DNA from: Bretschneidera sinensis
Lineage: Eukaryota; Streptophyta; Magnoliopsida; Brassicales; Akaniaceae
Direction of reading: 5' to 3'
NCBI GenBank assembly: GCA_023935145.1
Contig: CM043700.1
Location: 102,045,400-102,109,399 of the forward strand
Length of the DNA stretch: 64,000 bases
Every line of letters begins with the position of its first letter. Positions within the stretch are counted from its first letter, which is position 1. Both the position numbers and the translations under genes were made by a program. Below the pieces are notes generated by a model. It was not told the origin of the DNA. It searched no databases and was given only the letters and a program-made list of their open reading frames with translations. Shown here piece after piece: positions 22,150 to 34,874 of this stretch.

Positions 22150-24590
22150 AGACATTAAAGATCCTATAGGCAAGCAATATCAACTTGACTATCAAAGTTG
22201 ATTGTCACTAGTTCCAAGACATTAGTGACAACTCTCAGGTTTTTTAAAGAAAATATTGAGCTATACTATCTCTTGCACTGTAGCAGAACAAGCTATGAAC
22301 TCAGCCTCCATTGTATAGTCGTTTGTAGTGCTCTTGGGTATCTATGGATCCCTATTGACCGTTATCTAATGTTATTTTCCACTTACAACTATTCGCTAGC
22401 TTTAGGGCTTAGTATACTCCTTAGCATACATTAGGCTTTCACAAGCATTGGAGTAGAAAGCTCCTTCAATTTCTTTTTTCTTTTAAGGAGTCTTAGATAT
22501 AATTCAAGGTTTAGGCCTTTGTATTTAGATATAAGAGTATCTACGAGATTGCTATTATGTAAATTAGAATCTTATTCATGTAAGGCTCTTATGATAGAGA
22601 TAAGAGATTCCTTGAATGATCTCTATAAATCTTCACATCAATTACATAATTAACTTTTCCTAAGTCCTTCATCGTTGAAAAATGAGAGAACAACCATTCT
22701 TAAATGATGATAATATTCTTATCTTTCTCGCCAATAAAATATCCTCTGTACAAAGCTATAAATTTACAAATTTATCCTTGCACTGTTTTACATATTTACA
22801 GTGATCATCATTGATCATGCAAACTCATAAGTTTTCATAGTTTGGTGAAATTTCAAATGCCACTGTCTGGATGAATACTTCAGACCATATACAAAACATT
22901 AGAGCTAGAACACTTTGCGCTATTGGCCTTCTAACACAAAAGTACTGGTTATTCTATATAGATTTAGTCATCCAGTTCTCCCTTGAGAAATATAATCTCA
23001 ATGTCCATTTGGTGCTATCTCAAGCCTAAACTTGTGTTGATTGCTAGAATGACACATAATTGACTGTTTGGTCCTTTGTTGGATATCCAACAAGGGACTA
23101 AATTGATACAACTTTTCACCACATCATAAGCCTTCTACCTCTCAATAAACTCATATGTCTATCTTTTTTCGCATGATCTTGAGAACCCACTTGTTCTCAA
23201 ATCTTAATCACTCTGTGATACGTAAGACTTTGACTAAATCCTAGATATGGTTAATTTTCTCAGACTCTAATACTTCCTCCATTATTTTTATCCATTTTTT
23301 TTCCCAAGAATGATCGAAACTTCTCTTTTAATCTCATATCAATGGAATAGATCCTTTCCCAGTTGCTTCCACACAACTATGATTCTTGAGGTAAGCCTCA
23401 AATAGAACCAATAATCAGTGTATCGTTCTCACTAGGTTGATAAGGTTTTAAAATAACCTTGTTAACCTCAACTAATTGATTGGGTGCACTAACATGATCG
23501 AGATATTCATCTCATACAGCTAAAATAAACTTATCAATCTAACCCTATTTAAGAAAAAAAAAATTGATCTTTTAAGACACCTCTTCTGTCAAGTCCAGTC
23601 AAAATTCTCCTTGCTTATTCGTCAATGAATGCATCCCTTTGGAGTGTTCTAAATATCTAGTAAAGATACACTTTTATGTTTTGAACCCAAATTCCTAAGC
23701 TTATGAGAAGGGCCATGAACATAAGTAGTTGACCCGCCAAGGTCACCAATTGACTTAGATTAGGTATCAAACTCGTTCATAGTTAATTGAGTAATAGAAG
23801 TAACTGATAGAGAAGGTACACAGTTAAGCATACGAACATCATTTGACCATGTATTTTCATTATAACATCATGAAAATAGCTTGTGCCAATAACTTAATCA
23901 TTTATAATAGTGTCCTATCATATCTCACTGTAATAGTGTTTTGCTGAAAAATTTTAGGAACAAACAATTATTCTTCGATACCCTTCCAACATGTCCTAAA
24001 CCAAGTCTTTTGGAACACAAAATTCCACATGGATCAATTACTAGCAACGCTATCTTAGTTGTTCTATCAGCTAGACAATGTTCATATACAAGCAATAATA
24101 AAACTAGTAAGTAAGCCTAACATTTTGTCACTAGTAAATCCATTTCATTATTCCAAGCCCAATTTGATCTAATCTATCTTGCCAATCATTTAGCATCAAT
24201 AATTCACATAAAAGGAAAATCCAATTAAATAAAATAACCATCATTACGATTATCCTACAAAACACAAACCATATTAAGTGTTTTGAAACCATTCAATACA
24301 TAACCAAAACCCAAAATTCTGCTTCCAATAATACATCAACACAATATAATAAAAGATAATATTAAAACTAGGCCTAGAAGGACTAAACATAAAGACTAAC
24401 TCCTCCGAATAAAGGTACTTATAGTGCATTATGTGGGACTCAGGCTTGACCACCAGTCAACTTTTGTTGATAAGTGCTTGAACCTTTGATCTTAACTCTT
24501 AAGTTACTCTTCACACATATCCACTATTTTCCTTGTCAGATACGATGGTACCTTGCAATGCTCTTTGGTCTTCAGTTTTATGATATTTCC
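22150..24590 (-). pseudogene. Copia pol remnant (RT and RNase H readable)
   Basis: Minus-strand translation shows RT around 22860-23080: MDIEIIFLKGELDD (usual form MDVKTAFLNGDLDEE), then VLYMV in place of SLYGLKQ and HPDSG in place of SRQW. RNase H appears around 22280-22330 as TMEAEFIACSATVQE (usual form TEAEYIALSEA). Integrase motifs are too decayed to place with confidence but should lie at about 23700-24500. Stops and shifts throughout. The part right of 23305 is present again in the tandem copy. Confidence 0.72.
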
Positions 24591-24591
24591 C

Positions 24592-25441
24592 TCATGAGTC
24601 AATAATCCATAAAGGATGAGATTTAGTGAGCATTATGCAGATAGAAACATAAGCATTAATTAAAGAAGTGAAGCAAGGTAATACCTTCTTCGGCTCAGTG
24701 CAATCACAAGCGAAGTGATCTAGTTCACCACAATTGTAGCAGTTCATCTTGGTCTTATCCCTCTTACCATAGTGCTTACCCCGATTTCCTTTCTTAGTCT
24801 TCTTGGGTGCTAGGCTGATCTGCTTACCTTTCTCATGCTCCAGTCCCAAAGTCTTACGTAAGCTGGATTTAACAGCACAAGCTTAACCTAAATGTCGAGC
24901 AACCTCAAAGCGTTCATCTTCAAGTTCCAGGTGATACACAATGTCATCAAAACTTTTAAGTTTCTCATTACATATCATTTCAATTTTTATGTGCTCCCAA
25001 TTCTTAGGTGGAGACCAGATTACTACTTGAACCTCTTGTTCATTAGTTAAGGAGTAACCATCTATCTTAATCACTTTTATCATGTTTGACATCTCAATAA
25101 GATGTTGCCTCTTCGAATGATACAGTTGCTTCTCGAAAGTGCCAAATTTGACAACAAGACACATTAACTTGGCAGAAAAACCCCCATACTTTTCTTTTAG
25201 GGTAACCAAATTGCCTTAGCGGTATCACACTTCACATACGCATATTGTTTAGTATCACCATGCGAGTAATGTTATCAATTATCTTCTAAGATTCGTAAGC
25301 TCCGTGCACTTTAAGCATAAGTTTCTCGCTCAGGTTCACACATAATGCGATTGATGACTTCCTTAACAGCTAGTGCTTCAAGGATGTATTGAACCTTTTA
25401 TCATTCAACTCAGCATTAACAGTCTTAGTATTCAAAGCCAT
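24592..25441 (-). pseudogene. Copia gag with zinc knuckle and start of protease
   Basis: Begins at ATG 25441 (MALNTKTVNAELN), in the GCC ATG context shared by both copies. After an early stop, the readable block at 24883-25209 has LTNEQEVQVVI and KSFDDIVYHLELEDER, typical of copia gag UBN2-like cores. The block at 24592-24849 has a basic stretch and the CCHC zinc knuckle CYNCGELDHFACDC. It ends at HPLWIIDS, the lead-in to the protease active site (WIIDSGA), where a stop replaces the Gly. Not functional. Confidence 0.83.
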
Positions 25442-27686
25442 AGTCTAAATAACTACATGGAGACATATCAGTAAATAAAATACTAGCACATTTATAACCT
25501 TATTCACACACACATTTATCTTGCAATAAATATAAACTAATTTGATGATAATTTTACTTAAAACACGAAATTGAAAGTTTGATATGCTCCTAATCATCTC
25601 TCGTGTAAAAAAAATTTATACATCATAAACTTAGTCCAATTCTCACAAAATTTAAGTCCTAGGTGATAATTCATTTCAATTCTACCAACCTTAGAACTCC
25701 CACTAAATTCAACATGCTAAGTATGTTACATGACAAACACATTGCATGGTCATAAACATGAAATTTAAAAAGCATTCTATAATAGAAGTATTTCATTTCA
25801 TTCATTATGCTAACAACAAATATTTTGCAAAGACAAAACACCAAGTTCCACTCGATCAATTAACTTAGATTCATATATACATCTACATACATATCATATG
25901 AAAATGACACAAACTACTAGTATGGTCTACATTTTTTCTTTCTTTTTCTCATCTGGAAAGATTGTGATAGGTAATTTATTAGTCAAACATTGATCACTTT
26001 TGCAATTATCTAAGTATTTTGTATGAGAAAAGAAGTATATTTTCTCATCTATTACTCGTTTTCTTATCTTAACCATCCAAGGATCCCTCTTCCTACAAGA
26101 CCCAAGTAGCTTACACTATGGAGATTAGGAAACTATGATAATACAACAATTCATCTTATTCCTAAAAGAAGACAATGCTCTTCTGAAAGTTCCAACTCAC
26201 TAGCGACCTTCATAAAACTATTTATAACTTTTCGATTGTACCTTATAGTGGTCTTTATAGTTTCCCATTCATTATCTGGTAGGGACTAAAATAGGGTTTG
26301 AACCTTAAGACATTTATCAATGGTAAAATCAACAATTATAGCTTCATCCCACTTCTTTGCCAATACATCTATGTGTTTTAGACATTGTATGTTCTAGATC
26401 CTTTTCATAATTAAGAAACTCCGATAGAATTGTCATGTTCACTAAATTAAGAATTGCACAAATGTATAAGTATTTAAATTGATACTCAATCAATTATTAA
26501 ATTTCATTTACATAACAACAAATATATGCACGCAATTTTCATTGAGTTTGAATTCAATTGAGGAGAAAATTGGATATCTAGGAAATTTCACAAGCTTCCA
26601 CTAAATATAAACCAAATTTACAAAATAATTTCAAGTTCAAAAATAAGTTTGCTACACTCAAACTTGTGCAAATTTGAATTCCAAATTTTTTTAGTCTTTA
26701 ATTTTCAAAAATTAATAGTAAATAATTCAGAAGAAATTAATTTTAAAAAAAAAGGAAAATCATAAGAAAAAAATCTCAAAAAACAAATTTTTCCAGCATC
26801 TGAGCAGCTAAAAACTGTCGCCATGCACTAGCGGTAGTTGGAGTGGTGTTTACTATATGTAAAAACCACAAAAAAAAAAAAAAACCAAAATCGCACCAAA
26901 GGCGCATACAGACTACACGCCACCTTCCCGACATCAAATCGCAACCGGTCCAGCGATTGATGCTTCGTCTAGCTATAATGAGCAAGGTGGTGGGCTCTGA
27001 TTTGGTTTTTGATTGTCCAAAGTGGAAAAGAGTGAAGTCACTCTCCCCTAGCTCGTGAGATAGGGTCCAGTCTGGTCTAGAGGTTATCTTCAACCTCTAG
27101 ATCTGATTTTAGCCTTAAAGTGCATAAATTTTTGGGGCTGTTTTCTCCCTCTATAATGAACCAAAATATACATGTCATAAATCATTGGAAAGCTCTCTCA
27201 GAGCTCTACACAACCATATAAAATTTATTGATTGAATTCAATTATAAAAAAAGTTATCATAATTAATCAAAGTTTTAGTGATTATAACTAGGGTTTCAAT
27301 TTTCTCTCCTCCATGAGAGTTAGCCTACAAGATATTTTTATATTTGATCTATATATAATTTCTTTCTTAAATGTAAAAATTCAAGGCATTTAGATAAGAA
27401 TTGACAAGATTCTATTTTTAACCTATTAAACCTATACTAAACAAATTTATTTAATTTCTCTCTCGACAGATAGAGTTAGGCCATGAAATTTTTCAAATTT
27501 CATCTTTTTATATAGGCTAGTTACATGTAAATTTTCATATTTTAAGAAACAATGTACAAGAAGTTACCATTTTTAAGTTTTCAACTTTCAAAATTTTGTG
27601 TTTTCTCTACAAACATGCATTATCATGCAATTCAACACATCACATAGCATCCATACATGTCATAGAACGTAACTATATGCTCCCAA
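25442..27686 (-). other. Copia 5' leader (about 2.2 kb)
   Basis: Non-coding between gag and the 5' LTR. The block 26820-27110 is more GC-rich and includes a poly-A run on the plus strand (26870-26883). The PBS next to the LTR is damaged: where the second copy has GCTCTGATACCA this copy has GCTCCCA, a 5-bp loss. Confidence 0.65.
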
Positions 27687-28118
27687 TGAAACAAAATTTA
27701 AACAATGGATTAAGTTTTTTATTGGTTCGACCCAAAACTTCTTGTATTTTGGACTCATCTCTGTGTCTTATCGTCTTCAATCTCTCCCGGAGGTCGTGCG
27801 TACGATCACAATATCGAAAAGTATGTTATTCCACCACCCAAGAACCTTTCTCTCTCTAATGGAAAATTATGGTATTTTATCTCTCTTTAGAAGAATGTGC
27901 AACTTCATCCAAAACACTCTGCACATTTTTGTTCTGTAATTTTGCTGCAACAAAACAAGTTATTTTTCTTGACTTTATACCTACATGAAAGAGGATTTAG
28001 TTTTAGGGAGTTTATGGGAAGTTATCTTGAAAACTATTCCCTCCAACCCTTTCAATTTCAAAACATAACTTGGATGGGTTAGCTACCTATTATAGGTGTC
28101 CAATCCAGATTTTCAACA
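27687..28118 (-). repeat. Copia 5' LTR, copy 1
   Basis: TGAAACAAAATTT to CAGATTTTCAACA. Nearly identical to 32941-33373 because the tandem duplication copied it. Confidence 0.85.
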
Positions 28119-28505
28119 CAAGCTATACACAAAATGATACATCTTCTAAACCAATTAAATAAAGCATGCATGGTACAAAGGTTTCTAGTAAACTTTCCTA
28201 TAATCACTAGTGAAGCTTCTTTCGATTCATGATTGAATTTCTAGCATGGTGCCAAATAGTTCTTAACTATGATGCCATCCTAAAAATGAAAACATGCTCA
28301 CATTTTTTTTAAGAAACATGATCAATTTATTTTAACAAAATTAAAATATTATATGAATATACTTTCTAAATTAAAAAAAAAATCCCAATATGTTAGAATA
28401 GTTAAATTCAATTAGAGATATGCAATTTGTACAACCATACAAGCAATTCAATTGGTTAGGTTTAAAGTTTGCTCTTTAATCCGAACCTTCGATCTAGTGG
28501 TTACT

Positions 28506-28550
28506 TCGAAAATGAAAGCATTCAAAAAACGGGTTTATTTTTATCTATTT
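28506..28550 (+). other. Filler at the tandem-duplication junction
   Basis: Bases between the two units are absent from both unit ends. They read GAAAATGAAAGCATTC, AAAAAACGGG and TTTATTTTTAT. The segment closely resembles 39838-39876 inside the foldback element. Confidence 0.72.
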
Positions 28551-29854
28551 TCTTTTCCAAGAATGATCAAAACTTCTCTTTTAATCTCATATCAATGTAA
28601 GAGATCATTTCCCCGTTGCTTCCACGCAACTATGATTCTTGAGGTAAGCCTCAAACAGAACCAATAATCAATGTATCGCTCCCACTAGGTTGATAAGGTT
28701 TTAAAATATCCTTGTTAACCTCAATTGATTGATTGGGTGCGCTAACATGATCGAGATCTTCATCCCATTGAGCTAAAAGAAACTTATCAATCTAACCCTC
28801 TTTAAGAAAAAATTGATCTTTTAGGACACCTTTACTGTTAAGTCCAGCCAAAATTCTACTTGCTTATTCGTCAATGAATACATCCCTTTGGAGTATTATA
28901 AATATCTAGTAAAGATACACTTTTATTTTTTGAACCCAACTTCCTAAGCCTATGAGAAGGGCCATGAACATAAATAGTTAACCTGCCAAGGTCACCAATT
29001 GACTTAGATTAGGTATCAAACTCGTTCATAGTTAATTGAGTAATAGAAGTAACTGATAAAGAAGGTACACAGTTAAGCATACATACATCATTTGACCAAG
29101 TATTTTCATTAAAACATCGTGAAAATAGCTTGTGCCAATAACTTAATCATTTATAACAATGTCCTATCCAATCTCTTTGTAATAGTGTTTGTTGAAAAAT
29201 TTTAGGAACAAACAATTATTCTTCGATACCCTTCCAACACGTCCTAGACCCAGTCTTTTGAAACACAAAATTCTATATGGATCAATTACTAGCAATGCTT
29301 TCTTAGTTGTTCTATTAGCTAGACAATGTTCATATACAAGCAACAATAAAACTAGTAAATGAGCCTAACATGTTGTCACTAGTCAATCCATTTCATTTTT
29401 CCTAGCCCAATTTGATCTAATCTATCTTCCCAATCATTTAGCATCAATAATTCACACAAAATGAAGATGCAATTAAATAAAATAACCATCATTATGATTA
29501 TCCTACAAAACACAAACCATATTAAGTGTTTTGAAACCATTCAATACATAATTGAAACCCAAAATTCTGCTTCCAATAATGCATCAACATAACATAATAA
29601 AATACAACATTAAAACTAGGCCTAGAAGGACTAAACATAAAGACTAACTCCTTCGAATTAAGGTACATATAGGGTATTATGTAGGACTCGGGCTTGACCA
29701 CAAGTCAACCTTAGCTGATAGGTGCTTGAACCATTGATCTTAACTCTTAAGTTACTCTTCACACATATCTGCTATTTTCCTTGTCAGATACAATGGTACC
29801 CTGCAATGCTCTTTGGTCTCCAATTTTATGATATTTCCCTCCCGAGTCAATAAT

Positions 29855-30698
29855 TTATAAAGGATGAGATTCAGTGAGCATTATACAGTTCGAAACATAA
29901 GCATTAATTAAAGAAGTGAAGCAAGGTAATACCTTCTTCGGCTCAGTGCAATCACGAGCGAAGTGATCTAGCTCGCCACAATTATAGTAGCTCATCTTGG
30001 TCTTGTCCCTCTTACCACAATGCTTACCCCTCTTTTCTTTCTTAGTCTTATTGGGTGCAAGTTTGATCTCCTTACCTTTCTTATGCTTCAGTCCCAAAGC
30101 CTTACGTAAGCTGGATTTAGCAGCATAAGCTTAACCTAAATGCCTAGCAGCCTCAAAGAGCTCATCTTCAAGTTCCAAGTGATACATAATGTCATCAAAA
30201 CTTTTAAGTTTCTCATTACACATCATTTCAATTTTTATGTGCTCCTAATTCTTAGGTGGAGACCAGATTACTACTTGAACCTCTTGTTCATTAGTTAAGG
30301 AGTAACCTTCTATCTTAATCACTTTTATCATGTTTGACATCTCAATAAGATGTTGCCTCATCGAATGCTATAGTTGCTTCTCGTAAGTGCCAAATTTGAC
30401 AACAAGACACGTTAACTTGGCAAAAAAAACCCCATACTTTTCTTTTAGGGTAACCCAAATTGCCTGAGCAGTATCACACTTCACATACACATATTGTTCA
30501 GCATCACCATGTGAGCAATGTTATCAATCATCTTCTAAGATTCATAAGCTCCGTGATCTCTTTCACTTTGAGCATAAGTTTCTCGCTCAGGTTCACTCAT
30601 AATGTAATTGATGACTTCCTTAACAGCTAGTGCTTCAAGGAGGTATTGAACCTTTTATCATTCAACTCAGTGTTAACAGTCTTAGTATTCGAAGCCAT
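29855..30698 (-). pseudogene. Copia gag, second copy
   Basis: Starts at ATG 30698 in the same place as copy 1. The zinc knuckle reads YYNCGELDHFARDC, so the first Cys is now Tyr (SYYNCG for NCYNCG). Ends at HPL before a stop where copy 1 has HPLWIIDS. Other blocks (SFDDIVYHLELEDE) remain readable but frameshifted. Confidence 0.8.
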
Positions 30699-32927
30699 AG
30701 TCTAAATAACTACATAGAGACATATCAGTAAATAAAATACTAGCACATTTATAACCTTATTCACACACACATTTATTTTGCAATAAATATAAACTAATTT
30801 GATGATAATTTTACTTAAAACACGAAATTGAAAGTTTGATATGCTCCTAATCATCTCTCGTGTAAAAAAATTTAAACATCATAAACTTAGTCAAATTCTC
30901 GCAAAATTTAAGTCCTAGGTGATAATTCATTTCATTTCTACCAACCTTAGAACTCCCACTAAATTCAGCATGCTAAGTATGTTACATGACAAACACATTG
31001 CATGGTCATAAACATGAAATTTAAAAAGCATTCTATAATAGAAGTATTTCATTTCATTCATCATGCTAACAACAAATATTTGCAAAGACAAAACACCAAG
31101 TTCCACTTGATCAATTAACTTAGATTCATATATACATCTATATACATATCATAGGAAAATGACATAAACTACTAGTATGGTCTACACTTTTTCTTTCATT
31201 TTCTCATCTGGAAAGATTGTGATAGGTAATTTATTAGTCAAACATTGATCACTTTTGTAATTATCTAAGTAATTTGTATGAGAAAAGAAGTATATTTCCT
31301 CATCTATTACTCGTTTTCTCATCTTAACCATCCAATGATCCCTCTTCCTACAAGACCCAAGTAGCTTACACTATGGAGATTAGGAAACTATGATAATACA
31401 ATAATTCATCTTATTCTTAAAAGAAGATGATGCTTTTCTGAAAGTTCCAACTCACTAGTGACCTTCATAAAACTATTTATAACTTTTCGATTGTGCCTTA
31501 TAGTGGTCTTTATAGTTTCCTGTTCATTATCCAGTAGGGACTAAAACAGGGTTTGAACTTTAAAACATTTATCAATGGTAAAATCAACAATTATAGCTTC
31601 ATCCCACTTCTTTGCCAATACATCTATGTGTTTTAGACATTGTATGTTCTAGATCCTTTTCATAATTAAGAAACTCCGATAGAATTGTTATGTTCACTAA
31701 ATTAAGAATTGTACAAATGTATAAGTATTTAAATTGATACTCAATCAATTATTAAATTTCATTTACATGACAACAAATATATGCACGCAATTTTCATCGA
31801 GTTTGAATTCAATTGAGGAGAAAATTGGACATCTAGGAAATTTCACAAGCTCCCATTAGATATCAACCAAATTTAAAAAATAATTTCAAGTTCAAAAATA
31901 AGTTTGCTACACTCAAACTTGTGCAAATTTGAATTCCAAATTTTTTATGAAATTTTTTTATTCTTTAGTTTTTAAAAATTAATAATAAATAATTTAGAAG
32001 AAATTAATTTTCAAAAAAATATAGGAAAATCATAAGAAAAAAATCTCAATAAAACAAAATTTTCGCACCATCTGAGCTGCCAACAACTGTTGCCACGCGC
32101 TAGCTGTAGTTGGAGTGGTGTTTACTATTTAAAAACCACAAAACAAAATCCAAAATCGCACAAAAGGCGCATGCAGACTACATGCCACCTTCCCGGCATA
32201 AAATCGATACCGGACAAGCGATTGATGCTTCGTCTAGCTATACTTAGCAAGATGGTGGGCTCTGATTTGGTTTTTGATCGTCCGAAGTGGGAAAGAGTGA
32301 AGTCACTCTCCCCTGGCTCGTGAGACAGGGTCTAGTCTAGTCTAGAGGTTATCTTCAACCTCTAGATATGATTTTGGCCTTAAAGTGCATAATTTTTTGG
32401 GGTTGTTTTCTCCCTCTATAGTGAACCAAAATATGCATGCCATATATCATTGGAAAGCTCTCTCAGAGCTCTACACAACCATATTAAATTTATTGATTGA
32501 ATTCAATTATAATTAATCAAAGTTTCAGTGATTATAACTAGGGTTTCAATTTTCTCTCCTGCATGAGAGTTAGCCTACAAGATTTTTTTATATTTGATCT
32601 ATATATAATTTCTTTCTTAAATGTAACTTCAAAGCATTTAGATAAGAATGGACAAGATTCTATTTTTAACTCATTAAAACCTATACTAAACAAATTTATT
32701 TAATTTCTCTCTTGATAGATAGAGTTAGTCCATGAAATTTTTCAAATTTCGTCTTTTTATGTAGGATAGTTACATGTAAATTTTTGTATTTTAAGAAACA
32801 ATGTACAAGAAGTTACCATTTTCAAGTTTTCAACTTTCAAAATTTCGTGTCTTCTCTACAAACATGCATTATCATGCAATTCAACACATCACACAGCATC
32901 AATGTATGTCATAGAACGTAACTATAT

Positions 32928-32939
32928 GCTCTGATACCA
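32928..32939 (-). other. Copia primer-binding site
   Basis: GCTCTGATACCA is the reverse complement of TGGTATCAGAGC, two bases from the LTR start at 32941; confirms minus orientation. Confidence 0.88.
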
Positions 32940-32940
32940 A

Positions 32941-33373
32941 TGAAACAAAATTTAAACAGTGGATTCAGTTTTTTACCGGTTCGACCTGAAACTTCTTGTA
33001 TTTTGGACTCTTCCTTGTGTCTTCTCGTCTTCAATCTCTCTTGGAGGTCTTGCGTACGATCACAATATCGAAAAGTATGTTGCTTCCACCACCCAAGAAC
33101 CTTTCTCTCTCTAATGGAAAATGATGATATTTTCTCTCTCTCTTTAGAAGAATGTGCAACTTCATCCAAAACACTGCACATTTTTGTTCTGTAATTTTCC
33201 CGCAACAAAACAATTTCTTTTTCTTGATTTTATACCTATGTGAAAGAGGATTTAGTTTTAGGGAGTTTATGGGAAGTTATCTTGAAAACTATTCCCTCCA
33301 ATCCTTTCAATTTCAAAACATAACTTGGATGGGTTAGCTACCCATTATGGGTGTCCAACCCAGATTTTCAACA
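32941..33373 (-). repeat. Copia 5' LTR, copy 2
   Basis: TGAAACAAAATTT to CAGATTTTCAACA, 433 bp, next to the intact PBS. Confidence 0.88.
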
Positions 33374-33760
33374 CAAGCTATACACAAAATGAAACATATT
33401 TTAAACCAATTAAATAAAGCATGCATGGTACAGAGGTTTCTAGTAAACTTTCCTATAATCACTAGTGAAGCTTCTTTCAATTCATGATTGAATTTCTAGC
33501 GTGGTGCCAGATAGTTCTTAACTATGACGTCATCCTAAAAATGAAAACATGCTCACATTTTTTTTAAGAAGCACAATCGATTTATTTTAACAAAATTAAA
33601 ATACTATATGAATATACTTTGTAAATTAAAAAAAAATCTCATTATGTTAGAATAGTTAAATGCAAGTAAAGATATGCAATTTGTACAACCATACAAGCAA
33701 TTCAATTGGTTAGGTTTAAAGTTTGCTCTTTAATCCGAACTTTTGATCTAGTGGTTACTT

Positions 33761-34739
33761 CTAAATCCTCTATACAAGGGCGTCAGATTTGACCTTCCTC
33801 CCCACTAGCGTAAACAAAAAAACAAGGTTTTACTCCTTCACATCATTAATTCGAGTTTCATATTCACTATTAATGTCTTATTCTTTTTTATCATTTTAAT
33901 ATTGACGGAAAGGGGAATCGAACCCCAATCTCCTACATGGAAGATTTGAATGAAACCTCTAAGAACTACGTTAAGAAGCTTAGGTTACTTTTAGTGCCTT
34001 CTTTACATATGGTATGTAGCATGCATTGGAAATTTCTTTCTATAAATCTATTTTTGTTTTGACCTTTTATTTTAATAGATTATACATGTTATTTTTTAAT
34101 ATTGTACATAATATGGGAGCTATACTAATTTCATATTAACATTCTATTCGAAATCAAATGAAAAAGAAAACGAAAAATATTTTACTTTATTTTTAAATGA
34201 ATTTTCAAAATTTATTTAAATTGAAATAAATTTTTATGTTTTACTTTCTTATTTTAAATTATAAAATTCAATTCAATTCTCATATTTAAAATATTTGAAA
34301 TAAAATAAATTGAAACTAACGGTAGATTCTCAGCATAATCTTTTATTTTGTTCCAAGTAGTAATATTTTTGTTAAATTTCACGACTTAACTTTTTTTTTT
34401 TTTTTTTTATTTCAAAGGGACTTAACTATTTCTTATTGCACTCCCTCTATGAAAACCGTTGAGATGGCGTGGAAACATTCGATTAGCTACTAGAACCGAA
34501 CAGAAATTTGACTGCTGTCATTGGATAATTGAGAAACTGGGAGAGTGAGGTATCCAAAGCTACCATTTGGTCCATTTCTCATTTCATCCAGTAAAAAGTA
34601 AAAATAGTGAAAACAACTTACGGAGTACAAAGTAAAGAAACAAGAGCGATATATAATAGTAACAAAAAGTAAGTTTACTGACGTGGAGTTTTTATGATGA
34701 AATAAAGGTCGAACTCAACAAATTCAACGGCCCAGATTT
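33761..34739. other. AT-rich upstream spacer of the FLZ gene
   Basis: No gene seen. A GGGGAATCGAACCCC motif at about 33912-33927 resembles a tRNA T-arm or SINE B box but has no matching A box or cloverleaf. A 20-nt T run lies at 34390-34409. Confidence 0.5.
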
Positions 34740-34874
34740 ACTCCTCGGTTTCTGGCTCTTCCTTTATCTTCTCAATCTCCATTTCCCCACTTCTCTCTCC
34801 TCCTCTTTAGCGAGCTTTCTCCTTCTCTCTAGATTTGCTTAGAGGAGAGCGAATAGTGAAAAAACAGGAGAAAG
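34740..34874 (+). promoter_or_regulatory. Likely 5' UTR/core promoter of the FLZ gene
   Basis: A strongly pyrimidine-rich stretch (TCTTCC, TTCTCTCTCC, CTTTCTCCTTCTCTC) leads to an A/G-rich start context (GAGAAAGATG). Such CT-rich leaders are common in plant genes. I cannot place the transcription start; a TATATAAT at about 34651 is a candidate TATA box. Confidence 0.45.

Larger units (their letters stand above)
20357..28118 (-). mobile_element. Ty1/copia retrotransposon, near full length, degenerate
   Basis: LTRs at 20357-20804 and 27687-28118 share the TGAAACAAA...CCAGATTTTCAA pattern. Flanks give a 5-bp near-TSD, CAAGG (20352-20356) and CAAGC (28119-28123). On the minus strand the order is 5' LTR, long leader, gag, zinc knuckle, pol with RT and RNase H, long 3' non-coding part, a purine tract (CGAGTGGGAGA), 3' LTR. 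That is Ty1/copia order. All coding parts have stops or shifts. Its right 5.2 kb is tandemly duplicated. Confidence 0.87.
28551..33373 (-). mobile_element. Second, 3'-truncated copy of the copia element (tandem unit)
   Basis: Same order as copy 1 but cut inside pol at about 28551, so there is no RT, RNase H or 3' LTR. This copy keeps the intact PBS that copy 1 has lost. Confidence 0.87.
23305..33760. repeat. ~5.2-kb direct tandem duplication
   Basis: Unit 1 is 23305-28505, unit 2 is 28551-33760. Both begin CAAGAATGATC and end GATCTAGTGGTTACTTC. Each contains the inner copia pol end, gag, leader, 5' LTR and 387 bp of right flank (28119-28505 equals 33374-33760). The inclusion of non-element flank shows a local duplication and not a second transposition. 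Copies differ by scattered substitutions and small indels. Confidence 0.9.

Noticed and set aside
26776..27093. Overlapping ORFs in the copia leader, also at 32090-32323
   Set aside because: Not conserved in frame between the two tandem copies; non-coding leader.
33905..33935. GGGGAATCGAACCCC as part of a tRNA gene or SINE
   Set aside because: No cloverleaf, anticodon arm or A box can be drawn around it.
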